A stretch of DNA of 64,000 bases from Mixophyes australis (taxonomy: Eukaryota; Chordata; Amphibia; Anura; Limnodynastidae): positions 19,120,504 to 19,184,503 of the forward strand of contig JAVHZZ010000003.1 in NCBI GenBank assembly GCA_036250195.1. Reading direction: 5' to 3'. Positions 34,510-46,047 of the stretch are shown here, one piece after another. Under the pieces are notes generated by a model, which saw nothing but the letters and a program-made list of their open reading frames with translations, ran no database searches and had not been told where the DNA came from. Made by a program: the position numbers and the translations under genes. How positions within the stretch are numbered: the first letter of the stretch is position 1; each line of letters opens with the position of its first letter.

Positions 34510-34817
34510 TTATTTATATAGCGACACTAATTCCGCATCGCTGTACAGAGAACTCACTCACATCAGTCCCTGTCCCATTGGAGCTTACAATCTAAACTTC
34601 CTAACACACACACAGACAGATTAGGGTTAAGTTGGTAGCTGCCAATTAACCTACCAGTATGTTTTTGACGTGTGGGAGGAAACCGGAGCACCCAGAGGAA
34701 ACCCACATAAACACAGGGAGAACATACAAACTCCACACAGTCATGGTCAGGAATCGAACTCATGACCCCAGTGCTGTGTGATCAGAAGTGCTAACCACTG
34801 AGCCACCGTGCTGCCCC
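34510..34817 (-). mobile_element. V-SINE
   Basis: On the minus strand: head GGTGGCTCAGTGGTTAGCAC, central V domain, tail GTCGCTATATAAATAAC. The usual GAT microsatellite is absent, so the 3' end is slightly truncated or eroded. A small insertion (GATCA) lies in the head near 34780. Confidence 0.8.
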
Positions 34818-34874
34818 AATGCATTTCATCAGTAGAAGGCAGGGCTGGATTTAGCTCACTAAAGCAGGTCTGAT

Positions 34875-34988
34875 TACCTGTGGCTCTCCAGGCATTGGAA
34901 ACTACAAGTCCCCGCATACCCTGCCAGCTATTGGCTGGCAAAGCCTGCTGAGACTTGTGGTTTCCCAACACCTGGAGGGCAACAGGTA
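34875..34988. mobile_element. Palindromic MITE of ACTACAAG type
   Basis: Both ends carry a form of ACCTGTGGCTCTCCAGGCAT leading into GGAAACTACAAGTCCC, inverted at the other end (about 37 bp, imperfect). The flanks read TTA and TAA next to the ends. The middle contains CAGCTATTGGCTGGCAAAGC-like sequence seen in the 22-kb cluster. Confidence 0.65.
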
Positions 34989-35590
34989 ACCAGATTCTGC
35001 TCTAGAGCCTGTATACATAAAACCTTTACCATCCTGAGACTGTATGTCGTTTGACCACAACCCCTTAAACTTTTACAGACATAAAAATGAACACAGATGT
35101 AGAAAAACCTGATTATAGACAGACAGTTATAGTGACGTCTCTCGATGATTTTCATCTCTACTGCTGAAACCAGTTAGCAGCAAATAATATCACGGACTGA
35201 ACAATCCAATGATACATCACCGTGTAGAGGAGAGGTCTATAGTATTATTTATTAACAAGAAGAACCAAAAACATGTTTTAACAGCAGCTTCCAGGTTTAC
35301 CACCAGCAGGGCAGGTTCCAGAGGCAGTTAGGAGAGAGATGCTCAGCTCCCTGACGACACTGGCCTGCAGCGGTAAGAGGACTCTAACCGCTAGCCAGGT
35401 CAGAACAGGGACCTGGCACACCACCTGACGCATGCACACTGCAAGCGGAAGTCCAGACTTCCTGTTCCACAAATGTTTTTGGAAAACAACGGAAATAAAT
35501 AAAAATAAACTTTATTAAAAAAAAGTAATGTAAAAAAATGCTTTAATAATAAAGCATTTTTCTATTGATTGACTGGGTGACAGCTTTCAT
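34989..35590. other. Unassigned DNA
   Basis: Nothing recognised. Confidence 0.4.
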
Positions 35591-37119
35591 ACTTGCTTCC
35601 TCTTGCAAAGGATTGTTTAACAGTTAATTGTTGTAAAGTACTAGTAGCCCTCTTCTGGGTCTGGTTCTGGGATGAAGATCCACCCCCAGCACCAGCAGTG
35701 GGACTAACGCTCAAGAATTCTTCTGAGGAATCCAGGATACTGGAGGTGTGGAGGAGTGTCCCACCGCAACGCCCACAAAGAGGGCGAAGATGGATCCCGC
35801 TGCTGTGCCCGTGAAGAGGGTGAAGAAAGAAGGAAAAACTTACTCACCATTCCTGCGATCCAGCGCCGGTGAGTACTTATTTTTCCCCGCAGGTCTGGGC
35901 AGCAGTGGACAGGTGAGCCAATCAGGACTCGCCTCCCCCTGCTGGCCAATTGGCGGCCGGATGAGTGAGCCAATCCTGGCTCACCCCCAGCAATTTAAAT
36001 TATTGGCGCTGTGGCGGGCCAATGAGCGCTCGCGGCGACGGTTAAGCCGTCGGGCACCGCCTTCTTGTCAGAAGTCCGGCGGAGCAGAGAAGAGAGGACG
36101 TCATCTGACATCCAGAGAAAATAAGGCAGAAGACGCAGACAGAAGTGGCAGGGTGCCCTTGTCAGGACAAGGAGCTACCCTGCCACTGAAAGACAGCAAC
36201 GTATTCGCCGGCGGGGAGCTCTTGTAAGGGCTGAGACGCCCCCACCCGGAGAACTGCCGGAAGCCCAGCGCCGAACGGGAGAAGAGGCACCGCCGGCTGG
36301 AGGGTCTGGAAGACCCGGAGAAGAGTATCCTGCAAGGAGCAGGTAAGTATACTCCGCTGTTAGGTTGGGCACAAAGCCCGGGGGCACTGTTGGGTACTAG
36401 GCCCATGGCCACTGATAGAGGGCACAAGGCCCTAGTCAATTGGGTATAAAGCCCATAGATAGGGAATTAAAAGGGCACAAGGCCCTAGTTATACGGGCTT
36501 AAAGCCCATAGTCAGGGCACAAGGCATAGTTAGGGAAGGACACACGGTAGTTTTCCTTTCCTGTAGGTTCCTGGGGTTACATGGGTTTCCTGAGGCAGTG
36601 ACAGGGCATCTCCCTGGCAGTACAGCACAGCCCTTTTGAGTTCCAGGGGTGTGTCCCGTGGTTCCAATTGGGTGTTCCAGTCTAATTTCCGGCAGGGTCC
36701 CTGGTGGTTGCAGATTGGGGCGGTGTTCCAATTAGGTGAAGGTGATCATTTCGAGTTCCGGTAGGGGCCCCTGGCAGTTCCGTGCAGAAGCTGCCACTCT
36801 GGTGGCACCCTGCTCCAGTGAGCCTCAGTCGTGCAGCTGGTAACTGCTCCTTGGGATTCAGTGAGTGACCCCATAGTGAAAAGATAGTCTTCTCGGTACA
36901 ACCGAGGTGAGGGTTTTAGTATCAGCCCTCCAGAGTAGAACGTGAACACCGGCTGGTGTTTCCCGTAGGTAGAGGGAGGAGCCTTAGGGAGTACACTACT
37001 CCCACTTTATAGCGAAGTTGCGTTACCTGATCATTAGTTAGTTGTTGTAGGGTGAAGGCTAGTTAGCTAGTGCCAGTTGTGTGGGTTGTACACACTGCCT
37101 TGATCTTGTTTTCTCTAGA
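35591..37119. other. GC-rich unassigned segment left of the L2
   Basis: This segment is richer in G and C than its surroundings and holds a plus-strand frame of 159 codons at 35748-36227 (KRAKMDPAAVPVKRVKKEGK near the start). A splice-donor-like GGTGAGTAC follows CGCC at about 35868, and ACAAGGCCC/GGGCACAAGG-type short repeats occur at 36365-36535. No domain was recognised. With 39700-40155 it may be two halves of one older element or gene split by the L2 insertion, but this rests only on similar composition and splice-like sites. Confidence 0.4.
36365..36535. repeat. Short degenerate repeats with GGGCACAAGGCCC core
   Basis: Variants of GGGCACAAGGCCCTAGT and AAAGCCCATAG alternate about four times. 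The core is itself nearly palindromic (GGGC...GCCC). Confidence 0.65.
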
Positions 37120-39695
37120 CTATGCTCAGTTTTTAATTTTCTTAACACACTTCCCCCTCTCGGATCATTACCTTGTCAGCTACTCACTCACCCCCACTGC
37201 TCTAACCTCTCTACTGTCTAACTCTACCAAGCCTCCTCATACCTGCAGAAATCTGAATTCTATTAATCTTCAACAATTTTCCACCTCTCTCCAACACCTT
37301 CTCTCCCCTATCTTTACATTCTCATCCCCTGAGATGGCAGTACCTCATTTTCACCTAACCTTAGCAGCAACCCTTGATCAAGTGGCTCCAGCGACACTAC
37401 ATACTACACGTCGACTTCGATGTCAACCGTGGCACACTAAAGTAACACGAAATCTTCAAAAACTGTCCCGTAAAGCAGAACGTCACTGGCGTAAATCTCG
37501 CACCTCTAATGACTTCTTCACATATACTTCTGTCTACCACTCCTATCAAAATGCTCTGGACACTGAAAAACAAACATACTCCCATTCTCTTATCTATGCT
37601 CAGGCTTCTAACCCCAAACGCCTTTTCAATACATTTAAATATCTTCTAAATTCTCCCACCCTGAACCCTCCATCTACTATCAGTGCTCAGGATCTTGCTT
37701 CCTACATCAAGGACAAGATTGACAAGATCAGACTAGAAATGGTATCCTCTTCCTCGACAAGCAATCAGCTCAATTCCTTCCCACTACCCTCTGACATCCT
37801 CTCTTCATTTGATCCCACAAATGAAGAGGAAATTTCTACGCTCTTCTTATCTCTACTCTCTGTCCTCTTGATCCTATTCCCTCGCAAATTGGTACATCCC
37901 TGTCTTCTGTGCTCATTTCACCTCTAACTCAAATCTGTAATCTCTCACTCTCTACTGGCATCTTTCCATCACTATACAAGCATGCAGTGATTACTCCTAT
38001 TCTAAAAAAAAAACAAAACTCTGACCCAAACTCTCTCTCAAATTACCGTCCCATCTCTCAGCTCCCATGCCCTTCCAAGCTTCTAGAGAGACTTGCCTAC
38101 ACTCGCCTTACACGCTTTCTTTCTGCTAACAACCTGTTGGATCCTCTTCAGTCTGGCTTTCGTTCTCAACACTCCACAGAGACTGCATTGACCAAGGTTG
38201 TCAATGATCTGATCACTGCTAAAACTGAACGCCATTACTTTCTCCTAATTCTCCTGGATCTCTCGACTGCATTTGACACCGTTGACCACTCTCTTCTCAT
38301 ACAAACGCTGCAATCCTTAGCTCTTCAAGACACTGTTCTATCCTGGTTCTCATCCTACCTTTCTAATTGCTCTTTCACTGTTAATTCCTCTGGAGCCACC
38401 TCTATTCTGCTTCCCCTATCAGTTGGAGTACCACAAGGCTCAGTGCTAGGTCCTCTGCTGTTCTCTATCTATACCGCTTCTCTTGGAAATCTAATAAGTT
38501 CCTTTGGCTTTCAGTATCATCTCTATGCGGATGATACCCAAATCTATCTATCCTCTCCTGATCTCTCGACATCTGTGTTGTCACGTGTAACTGACTGTCT
38601 TTCTGCCATATCATCTTGGATGTCCTCTCGCCAACTCAAACTTAATCTTTCTAAAACAGAGTTAATAATATTCCCACCCACCAACAAGAGCATACTTGAC
38701 ATTTCTATCTCTGTTGATAACATGACCATAAATCCCACCCCACAAGCTCGCTGCCTAGGTGTAATCCTTGACTCACACCTATCCTTTGTTCCCCACATTG
38801 ACTCTATATCTAAATCCTGCTACATACATCTAAAGAACATTTCCAGAATTAGCACATATCTCACGCAAGACACTGCAAAACCCTTAATTCATGCACTTAT
38901 CTCCCGCATTGACTATTGCAATTCCCTCCTTACTGGTCTTCCCAAAAACAGACTCAAACCCCTACAATCTATTTTGCACGATGCGGCAAGACTGATTTTC
39001 CTTGCAAATCGTTATTCCTCTGTTGAATCACTCTGTATGTCTCTACACTGGCTGCCTGTTTTGTACCGAATCCAATATAAAATACTTTTACTAACCTACA
39101 AGGCCATCAACAAAGCTGCACCAACATACATCTCCTCTCTTGTCTCAAAATATCTCCCAACTCGGCAACTCCATTCTACACAAGATCTGCGTCTCTCATC
39201 CACCCTCATTACATCCTCCCATTCCCGGTTACAGGACTTTTTTCGGGCTGCACCCACTCTATGGAATTCTCTCCCTCGCACAGTAAGACTCTCCTCTGGT
39301 CTACAAACTTTCAAACGTTCTCTGAAAACCTACCTCTTCAGACAAGCTTATAATATTCCTCAGCCACCCTCTTAACCTCGCTACCTTTAGCCTGTTACAC
39401 AATTTCACACAAGACAACTACCCCCTGACCAACATTGTTGTGTGACGGGATCATTTAGCTTATGAGTCACTTTTACCTTTGCAGTCTGGCTGGGCCAAAA
39501 TGCAAAATGTAGACTTAACCTCATGTGTCAATCTCCCATTGTCCCATAGATTGTAAGCTTGCGAGCAGGGCCTTCTCACCTCTTTGTCTGTTTTACCCAG
39601 TTTGTTTCTTAGTTTATTATGTTTGTCCAAAATTGTAAAGCGCTACGGAATATGTTGGCGCTATATAAATAAAAGATGATGATGATGATGATGAT
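37120..39695 (+). mobile_element. L2-clade LINE, 5'-truncated
   Basis: The element keeps the end of the endonuclease domain, the whole reverse transcriptase, a short 3' UTR and the tail TGGCGCTATATAAATAAAAG with a GATGATG run (39650-39695). A GATGAT-type tail rather than poly-A, and the RT motif set, fit the CR1/L2 group; the block [15 protein letters not shown] is characteristic of vertebrate L2. About 2.6 kb remain. No clear target duplication was found. Confidence 0.85.
37127..39375 (+). pseudogene. L2 ORF2: endonuclease end and reverse transcriptase
   Basis: Two overlapping frames together give one protein. The first (to 37,927) begins in the C-terminal part of the apurinic-type endonuclease (FPLSDHYLVSY). 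A frameshift near 37,850 moves it to the second frame, which is open to 39,375. Numbering in the second frame from 37,909: NYRPIS at 45-50, [10 protein letters not shown] around D117, [11 protein letters not shown] at 175-185, and the active site YADD at 206-209 (about 38524-38535). The C-terminus carries the L2-type block ending LFRQAYNIP. The catalytic motif is intact, but loss of the 5' part and the frameshift mean this copy cannot make a working protein. In active relatives the protein nicks DNA and copies its RNA at the nick. Confidence 0.88.
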
Positions 39696-40155
39696 TATTC
39701 TAGCCTCACGTGTAGAGTAGAGGTAGGCTGTGTTGTTTTCTGTTGTCCACAGGTGACGAAGAAGAGCAGGAGAGCAGGGACCGGAGGTTGGAGTGGCCGG
39801 TTGAGTATAATGCTCTATTCCTTCTTCTGGATAGGCCCTCACCAAGAGGTGAGTGGAGTATTTGGGGCAGGACTGTTCCCGGTCCCAAGAACTCGTAGAC
39901 CCGCGCCCTTGGCAAGAGCAATGCGAGGTGTTCGCAAACGGGGTTGAGTGAAGGTCTCTTCTCCTTGCCATAGCCTCGAACAGTCCTTTTCTGGTAGGCA
40001 CGGCCTTAACTTCTGTTTCTTCTTTAGAGGGAAGTGGAGAGAGGTGACAGAGGTTCGGCTGCTGGTCTGCTGGGATACAAGAGCGGCTGGGGTGACTCAG
40101 AAGGTGGCCATCGTTTGTAAGGTAAGATATTTGTGTGCGTCTGTCCTAATCCCCG
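39696..40155. other. Unassigned segment right of the L2 with splice-like sites
   Basis: Pyrimidine tracts ending in AG (GTTGTCCACAG at about 39752, TTTCTTCTTTAG at about 40026) and donor-like GGTGAGTGG and GGTAAGAT occur, but no convincing coding exon lies between them. See the segment at 35591-37119. Confidence 0.35.
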
Positions 40156-40367
40156 CAGGTATTACAGAGAAGTCATCTAACCTTAGCAACTTTGATGCAG
40201 GATTAACTACGATCGCTAATGAGGATATTGATGATGAAGGTGTTGTCGGTGTAGATTGCATGTGTGGGGATCTAGGTGAGAGAAGGGACCTAGCTGATGC
40301 TGGACTGCTTGTTGTTATTTTTTAGCATAAGTTTTTGTTTTTCCCAACAGCTTTCCATGTACTTGCT

Positions 40368-41506
40368 TCAAATGGCGTAACATGGATGAGGTTCCACGAA
40401 GTTCCTACCTCTACTGACTGTGGCTTTACAAACGCTACAAATGGCTAGAAAACTGTTGTCAGGATTTGGGTAAAAATAATTCCACACATAAGAGGTGGAA
40501 TTTTTGGTGTTATGCCCAGGCATGACAACGGCCTTCTTCTTATCACGTGTCAGAACTGCTTCCACCGGTGCAGGACTTACACAAACAACATCATCCTCAT
40601 CAACATCCTCATTAGCGCCCTTGTCGGCTACACAAATATCCCCCTCATCCTGTTGACATTCCAAAGTGGCATCCACAATTGGTGTATCACCGGCAACACT
40701 CGGGCTTTCAGGCACACATCTACAGACAGGCGCGGGCTGGCACAGTTCAGCCCGGTGGGCGCACAGGCGGCCGCATCACATTGCGTGTCATGTGATGCGG
40801 CCGCCTGTGCGCTGACGCGATGCGGCCGCCGGTAATATTAGGAAATATATTGCATCCACGGGGGGGATGGGGGGAGGCGGCCGGCCCGAACAGCCGTTAG
40901 ACTGAGCGGCCCGGGTGCCCGCTGCCCCCCCGCCCCTGTCTGCAGAGAGGCTGAAAGGTGTCGTCTTTATGGGTACACTATCAGAATGGTTACGATTACA
41001 CATTGCACTCGTGGATGGACTCTCCTCAGAAATTTGTGTCATTTCTGAATCTGAACATACATTTTCCTCTAATGCCTTACTGTTTTCTTCCAGCTTGGTT
41101 TTACACGTAAAAGTATTTGGACACCACTTTTGGAGTCCGAATGACAAGGTCCTGCTTGGTCACGACTGACCTTACAAGAAGATGTCTCAGTGAAAGTTGC
41201 AGAACTCGCACTCATAGAGAAAGGCAAAGGCCTCAATCTTTCCTTGCCACTGAGTGTGTAGAATGGCATGTTGGCCTTTTAATTTTTTTCTGCAGATAAC
41301 TTTGCCTGGATTACAGGTCTTTTTTTCTTGACCAAGGTAAAATGTGTTTTTTTACATTTTTGTTTCCCTGACTTTAAAAACACTATGTACTTTAACATAG
41401 GCTTTAGCAGATGACGTAGAGGGACTACTATCATCATGACTGGTGCCAGCAACTGCTTGGTGCTCCTGGTCTTCTGTGTACCGCTGTGAATCAATTTAGA
41501 TAACAC
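40368..41506 (-). pseudogene. hAT transposase N-terminus with partial BED finger
   Basis: Three broken frames (41506-41279, 41269-41069, then 40715-40368 beyond the nested MITE) follow the transposase start of the copy at 43225: MPFYTLSGKERLRP, LEENSKALEENVCSDSEM, DKGANEDVDEDD, VMPGHNTKNSTSYVW. Past that point this copy keeps NYFYPNPDNSFLAICSVCKA, the first half of a BED-type zinc finger with its Cys-x2-Cys pair, and one histidine further on before a stop. The other large copies lack this part. The catalytic region is not present here. BED fingers in hAT transposases bind the transposon ends. Confidence 0.8.
40727..40938. mobile_element. 212-bp GC-rich hAT-like MITE nested in a hAT element
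   Basis: The left end CAGGCGCGGGC and the right end (in reverse CAGGGGCGGGG) are inverted repeats. Flanks TCTACAGA (40719-40726) and TCTGCAGA (40939-40946) form an 8-bp duplication with one mismatch. It interrupts the transposase relic between the codons for the ENVCSDSEM and MPESPSVAGD blocks. It contains a hairpin with perfect 23-bp arms (40759-40781 and 40790-40812). Confidence 0.88.
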
Positions 41507-42036
41507 AGTACAATGTGACTGCAGATTAAGAACAACACTGCCAGCCCTATTATTTCTATTTCAGCAATGACAATTAGCAATGGACCTCTCCTCTTTGTGT
41601 GTTACCTATATAACACCATACAATGTGACTGCAGATTTAGAGGACCAAGCCTGTCGGGCCTATTATTTCTATTTCAGCAATGACAATTAGCAATGGGGCA
41701 GTGGAGCTCTCCTGAATGTCACTGTAAACTTTGAATAACACTGCTACCCCCTTCTCTTTCTATTCTACCTATGATGCTGCCCAACTGCACTAGAGACTGC
41801 CAAGAACAGTGTTACCCCCTCTCTGTCCTTCTGAGAAATGGCGCTGGATCGCCGAGGAGGGCGCTACTTATAGAGTCCAAAACAAGCGAGATGCGACAAT
41901 GAACAATGATGTTTTGTCTCATTTGCAATTCCGAGGGCGTGAAAGTACCGAGCTATCTCGGCTCGGTACTCGGATCTGCAAAGTTCGGGTGTGTTCAGTT
42001 CTCGGAGAACCGAGCCTGAGCATCTCTAGTTAGAAG

Positions 42037-42542
42037 GTGTGTCTGACGTGTTCCCCAGTATGGAAGCCGAAGTGTTACCAACATCCAGGATCCCGGGTAG
42101 AAAAAGACAATCACTGTGTCCAGATCAGTCTGCCCTGCTCCAGCTATAATCCAGTTCACCTTACTAATGGGAAACTTGGGACCTAGGTAGGTGGATCATC
42201 CATGATAGAGAACGACTTACAGAGATGAATTAATAGAATGTTCCGTAAACTATGTATAGAGTAATGTGGTGGGAAGGTCATTTTTTTCCCTGTAAAACGT
42301 GTAAATTATTGTACTTGTTTTTGTGGGTCGGAAGTCACCATGTCAAGGTAAAGAACCATCGCCTGTTGTCATAGGTCTCGTACACACACGATTCACATAC
42401 CCCAATGGAGTGGGGATCTGCACTGCAGTAATAAACATTGCTCCCTATAGTAACTACATTACTAATACATACAGAGGATGGGACATGAACGGTGCCTGAT
42501 CTGTTTTTTGGATGACGTCCATTTATGCAAGTAACGGTAGAC
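42037..42542. other. Unassigned DNA
   Basis: Nothing recognised between the two hAT copies. Confidence 0.45.
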
Positions 42543-42900
42543 ATTGATAGTAGAGATGGGCGGGTCCGGTTCCCCGAGAACCGAACCCACCCGAACTTTG
42601 GGTATCCGAGTACCGAGCTGAGGAGCTCAGTACTCTCCCACCCGCTCCGAAACCAAATCGAGGCCGAACGTCATCGTGACGTCGTCGGATCGCGGGGCTC
42701 GGCTCTCGCGATACTTCAAGATTATAAATACACGCCTCCACAGCAATCCATCGCCATTTGACAGAGGGAGAGAGCAGGGTGTAGTCACAGGCTGATTAGA
42801 GCAGGGACAGAGAATACAATATTCTTATTCCAATTGCTGTAACAAAAATCGCTAGAGAAGAGAGGAGGATAGAGGTTTATAATTTTGTTTTAATATTTGG

Positions 42901-43200
42901 CACTCCTCAGTGCTTTTGGGGTGTCCCCCATAATTGTGCATAAATATTTTTGGCTGTCAAAAGTCATATCTGTCAGCAGTATCTACCAAATAATTTTTAG
43001 CACTCCTCAGTGCTTTTGGGGTGTCCCCCCTAATTGTGCATAAATATTTCTGGATGTCAAAAGTCATATCTGTCAGCAGTATCTACCAAATAATTTTTAG
43101 CACTCCTCAGTGCTTTTGGGGTATCCCCCCTAATTGTGCATAAATATTTCTGGCTGTCAAAAGTCATATCTGTCAGCAGTATCTACCAAATAATTTTTAC
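42901..43200. repeat. 100-bp tandem repeat, 3 units
   Basis: Units start at 42901, 43001 and 43101 and correspond to the 25-unit array of the sister element at 26851-29349. Confidence 0.92.
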
Positions 43201-43224
43201 CACTACAAGTGCTTTGCGCTCAGA

Positions 43225-46047
43225 ATGGATTCAAAGCAGTCCACATATGATCAGAATGAGCAACCAGGTTCTGTCACCAGTCCTGATTTTAGTGTTCCCA
43301 GTAGGTCATGTGGCCAAGGCGATGTCAAACAACAGAGTGTTTCCAAATCAGTGCAAAAAACAAAACCCCCAAAAAAATTTATTGTGTTGAAGCGAAAACG
43401 AAGTGTTACTGAGCAAAAGTTAAGTGGCAATAAAAAAAAAATTGCAAACATGCCATTCTACACACACAGTGGCAAAGAGAGAATGAGGCCTTCACCTTTG
43501 GCTATTAGTGGCAGATCCCAAAAAGTTACCCAGCCTACAATTGGTGCACAACTACTGTTACGCGTCAAAGCTGAGCTGCAAGATAACAGTAAGGCATTAG
43601 AGGAGAATGTTTGCTCTGATTCACAAATGACAACAATCCCTGTGGAGAGTCCATCTAACAGTGGGATGTCTAATCGTGAGCATTCTGCTGATGTGTGCCT
43701 TAATAGCCTGAGTGTAGCCGGTGATACCCAAATTGATGATGCCACTTTGGAATTAGAAGAGGATGAGGGGGAGATTTGTGTAGGTGACGAGGGCGCTAAT
43801 GAGGATGTTGATGAGGATGAGGTTGTTTGTGTAAGTCCTGCACCAGTGGCAGCAGTTCTGGCACGTGACAAGAAAAAGACCATTGTCATGCCTGGGCATA
43901 AAACAAAAAAATCCACTTCTTATGTGTGGAATTATTTCTACCCAAATCCTCACCATCCTCATCAATATCCTCAGTAGCGCTCTGAGTTAGCCCGGCATCC
44001 CACTTAAGGCTGGATGACTCCTGCACTATTATTAATTCCTCTGAAGAAAACGTTAGTTCCACTGCTGCTGCTGTTTCTGCTGCTGGGGGTGAATCGTCAT
44101 CCCAGAGGCAGGTCAAGAAAATGAGCAGTCCTACATTTCAGCAATTAACTGTGAAACAATCATTTGCGAGGGGAAGCAAATATGACAGCAGTCACCCAGT
44201 CGCCAAGCGAATCACAGACGCCATGGCTGCAATGTTAGTGTTAGATCTGTGTCCAATCTCCACAATAAACGCAGCTGGTTTTTCACAGTTAATTGAGGTT
44301 TTGTGTCCGCGTTACAGAATTCCATCACGACACCATTTCTCCCGTAAAGCAATTCCACAACTATACCAAAAAGTGTGTAAAAATGTAGAGATTGCACTGA
44401 AAAATGCCATTCTGTCCACTGTCCACTTAACCACAGATATGTGGACAAGTTGAAGTGGCCAAACCAAAGACTATATGACTGTGACAGCCCACTGGGTTGG
44501 TCATTCACCTTCACCAGCAGGAACAGCAGCAGCATGTACACCACTACGTAACAATTGTCACAGGCAGGCCACTCTTTGTATCACTGGCTTCACTAACAGG
44601 CATACGGCTGACAATTTGTTACGCAAACTGAGAGATGTGATTGATGCATGGCTTATACCACTTGGACTCTCCCCAGGATATGTCATTTCTGATAACGCCA
44701 ACAATATAGTGCGAGCATTACAGCTGGGTGATTTCCAACATATTCCCTGTTTTGCTTCACACCATCAACTTGGTGGTGCAGAGCTTCCTATGAAATAACC
44801 GTGAGGTGCAGGAGATGCTTTCAGTGCCCCGTAAGATTTCAGGCCATTTCAGGCATTCTGCCACAGCATGTAGGAGATTACAGCAGCTCCAAGAGCAGTT
44901 TAACTTGCCCTGCCACCAACTTAAGCAAGAGGTGGTAATTAGGTGGAATTCCACCCTGTACATGTTTCAGAGGATGGAGGAACAGCGCAAAGCCATCCAA
45001 GCATATTACACAAGCCATGACATTGGGAAAGGAGGGGGGATGTATTTCACTCTTGCACAGTGGGGAATCCTTTCAGTCCTGTGCAAGGTGCTGAAACCAT
45101 TTGAAGTTGTGACGTGTGAGGTGAGTGCAGACTCTGCTAGTTTGAGCCAAGTCATTCCTTTAATTAGACTATTGGAAAAGCAGCTTGAGAAAATGAAGGA
45201 GGAGCTGAAAGCAAGCAATTCAGCAAAGTATGTTGGCCTTGTCGATCAAGTACTTAATTCCCTTCACAATGATCCTCGAGTTATTAAGATCTTGAACTCG
45301 GATCAGTACGTTTTGGCCACTGTGCTTGATCCAAGGTTTAAAACCTACATTGAGTCTTTACTTGTAAATGAGCGAGATGTGAACTTTTGCAAGGAGCTAT
45401 TGCTCAGCAAGTTGGCCGCTGAACTGGGCCTCAGCTTGACAATGTGTCCTCCTTCACTTTCTCAAGCTGCTGCTGCTCGTAAAAAATTAAAGTTCCCAAA
45501 AAGAAGCAGGGAAAACACAGGAGGCAGACCAGAACAATTTAACATCTGGGCTGGTTTGAAGGATTTTTCTAAAAAATTTGTCACTTTGCCCATAACTCCA
45601 TCCAATACGAGTATAAACATGCAAAGGATGGTGGAGGATTACTTTCAAGAGGTAGTTGATATGGAAATGTCAGACAGTCCCTTTCCTTACTGGGAAGAAA
45701 AGCAGGCCATTTGGAAACCCATGTACAAACTGGCTTTGCAATACTTAAGCTGCCCATCCTCCAGTGTGTAATCTGAACGAGTGTTCAGCACAGCAGGGAA
45801 CTTAGTCAGTGATCGCCGTAGAAGGTTACTTCCCAAAAATGTGGAGAAAATGATGTTTATAAAAATGAACTACATCTTCCACGAGGAAGGCCTTTACCAT
45901 CCAAGACATCCAAGCACTGAATGTTCTCTAATGGCGGATTTAAGCGGTGATGAATTGATAGTTTGTGATGATGAAGTACACACTGATGAGGGTGAGGATG
46001 AAGCTGAAGATGATGACGATAACATCTTTTTAAAACTTTCTATGTAA
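43225..46047 (+). pseudogene. hAT transposase (BED/ZBED-like type), inactivated
   Basis: The reading frame starts MDSKQSTYDQNEQPGSVTSP at 43225. The acidic N-terminus leads to SYVWNYFYPNP, where a BED finger begins, but its zinc-binding half is deleted near 43,950. The catalytic core follows: LTTDMWTS (first Asp, codon 44436-44438), VISDNANNIV (second Asp, 44691-44693) and a candidate third acidic residue in TCEVSAD (45118-45120). The C-terminal dimerisation block reads LALQYLSCPSSSV, stop, SERVFSTAGNLVSDRRRRLL. Inactivating changes visible: the BED deletion with frame change, a TGA at 44451, a one-base shift near 44,757, a TGA at about 44793 and a TAA at 45769. All three point nonsense changes lie in otherwise good sequence, so decay is fairly recent. 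The protein would cut out and reinsert elements with these ends. Confidence 0.9.

Larger units (their letters stand above)
40156..42028 (-). mobile_element. hAT element of the TAGAGATG family, truncated, minus strand
   Basis: The right border reads GAGCATCTCTA at 42028, the inverted left terminus of the family. The element then reads leftward through the same left-end palindromes and the start of the transposase. Its other terminus is missing; recognisable sequence ends near 40,156. A 212-bp MITE is nested at 40727-40938. A partly duplicated stretch with TATTATTTCTATTTCAGCAA occurs twice at 41546 and 41661. Confidence 0.85.

Noticed and set aside
36101..36439. 112-codon minus-strand frame
   Set aside because: Overlaps the opposite frame in a GC-rich stretch with no recognisable domain on either strand.
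43458..43916. 152-codon minus-strand frame
   Set aside because: Antisense shadow of the hAT transposase start; the plus-strand frame is shared by three copies.
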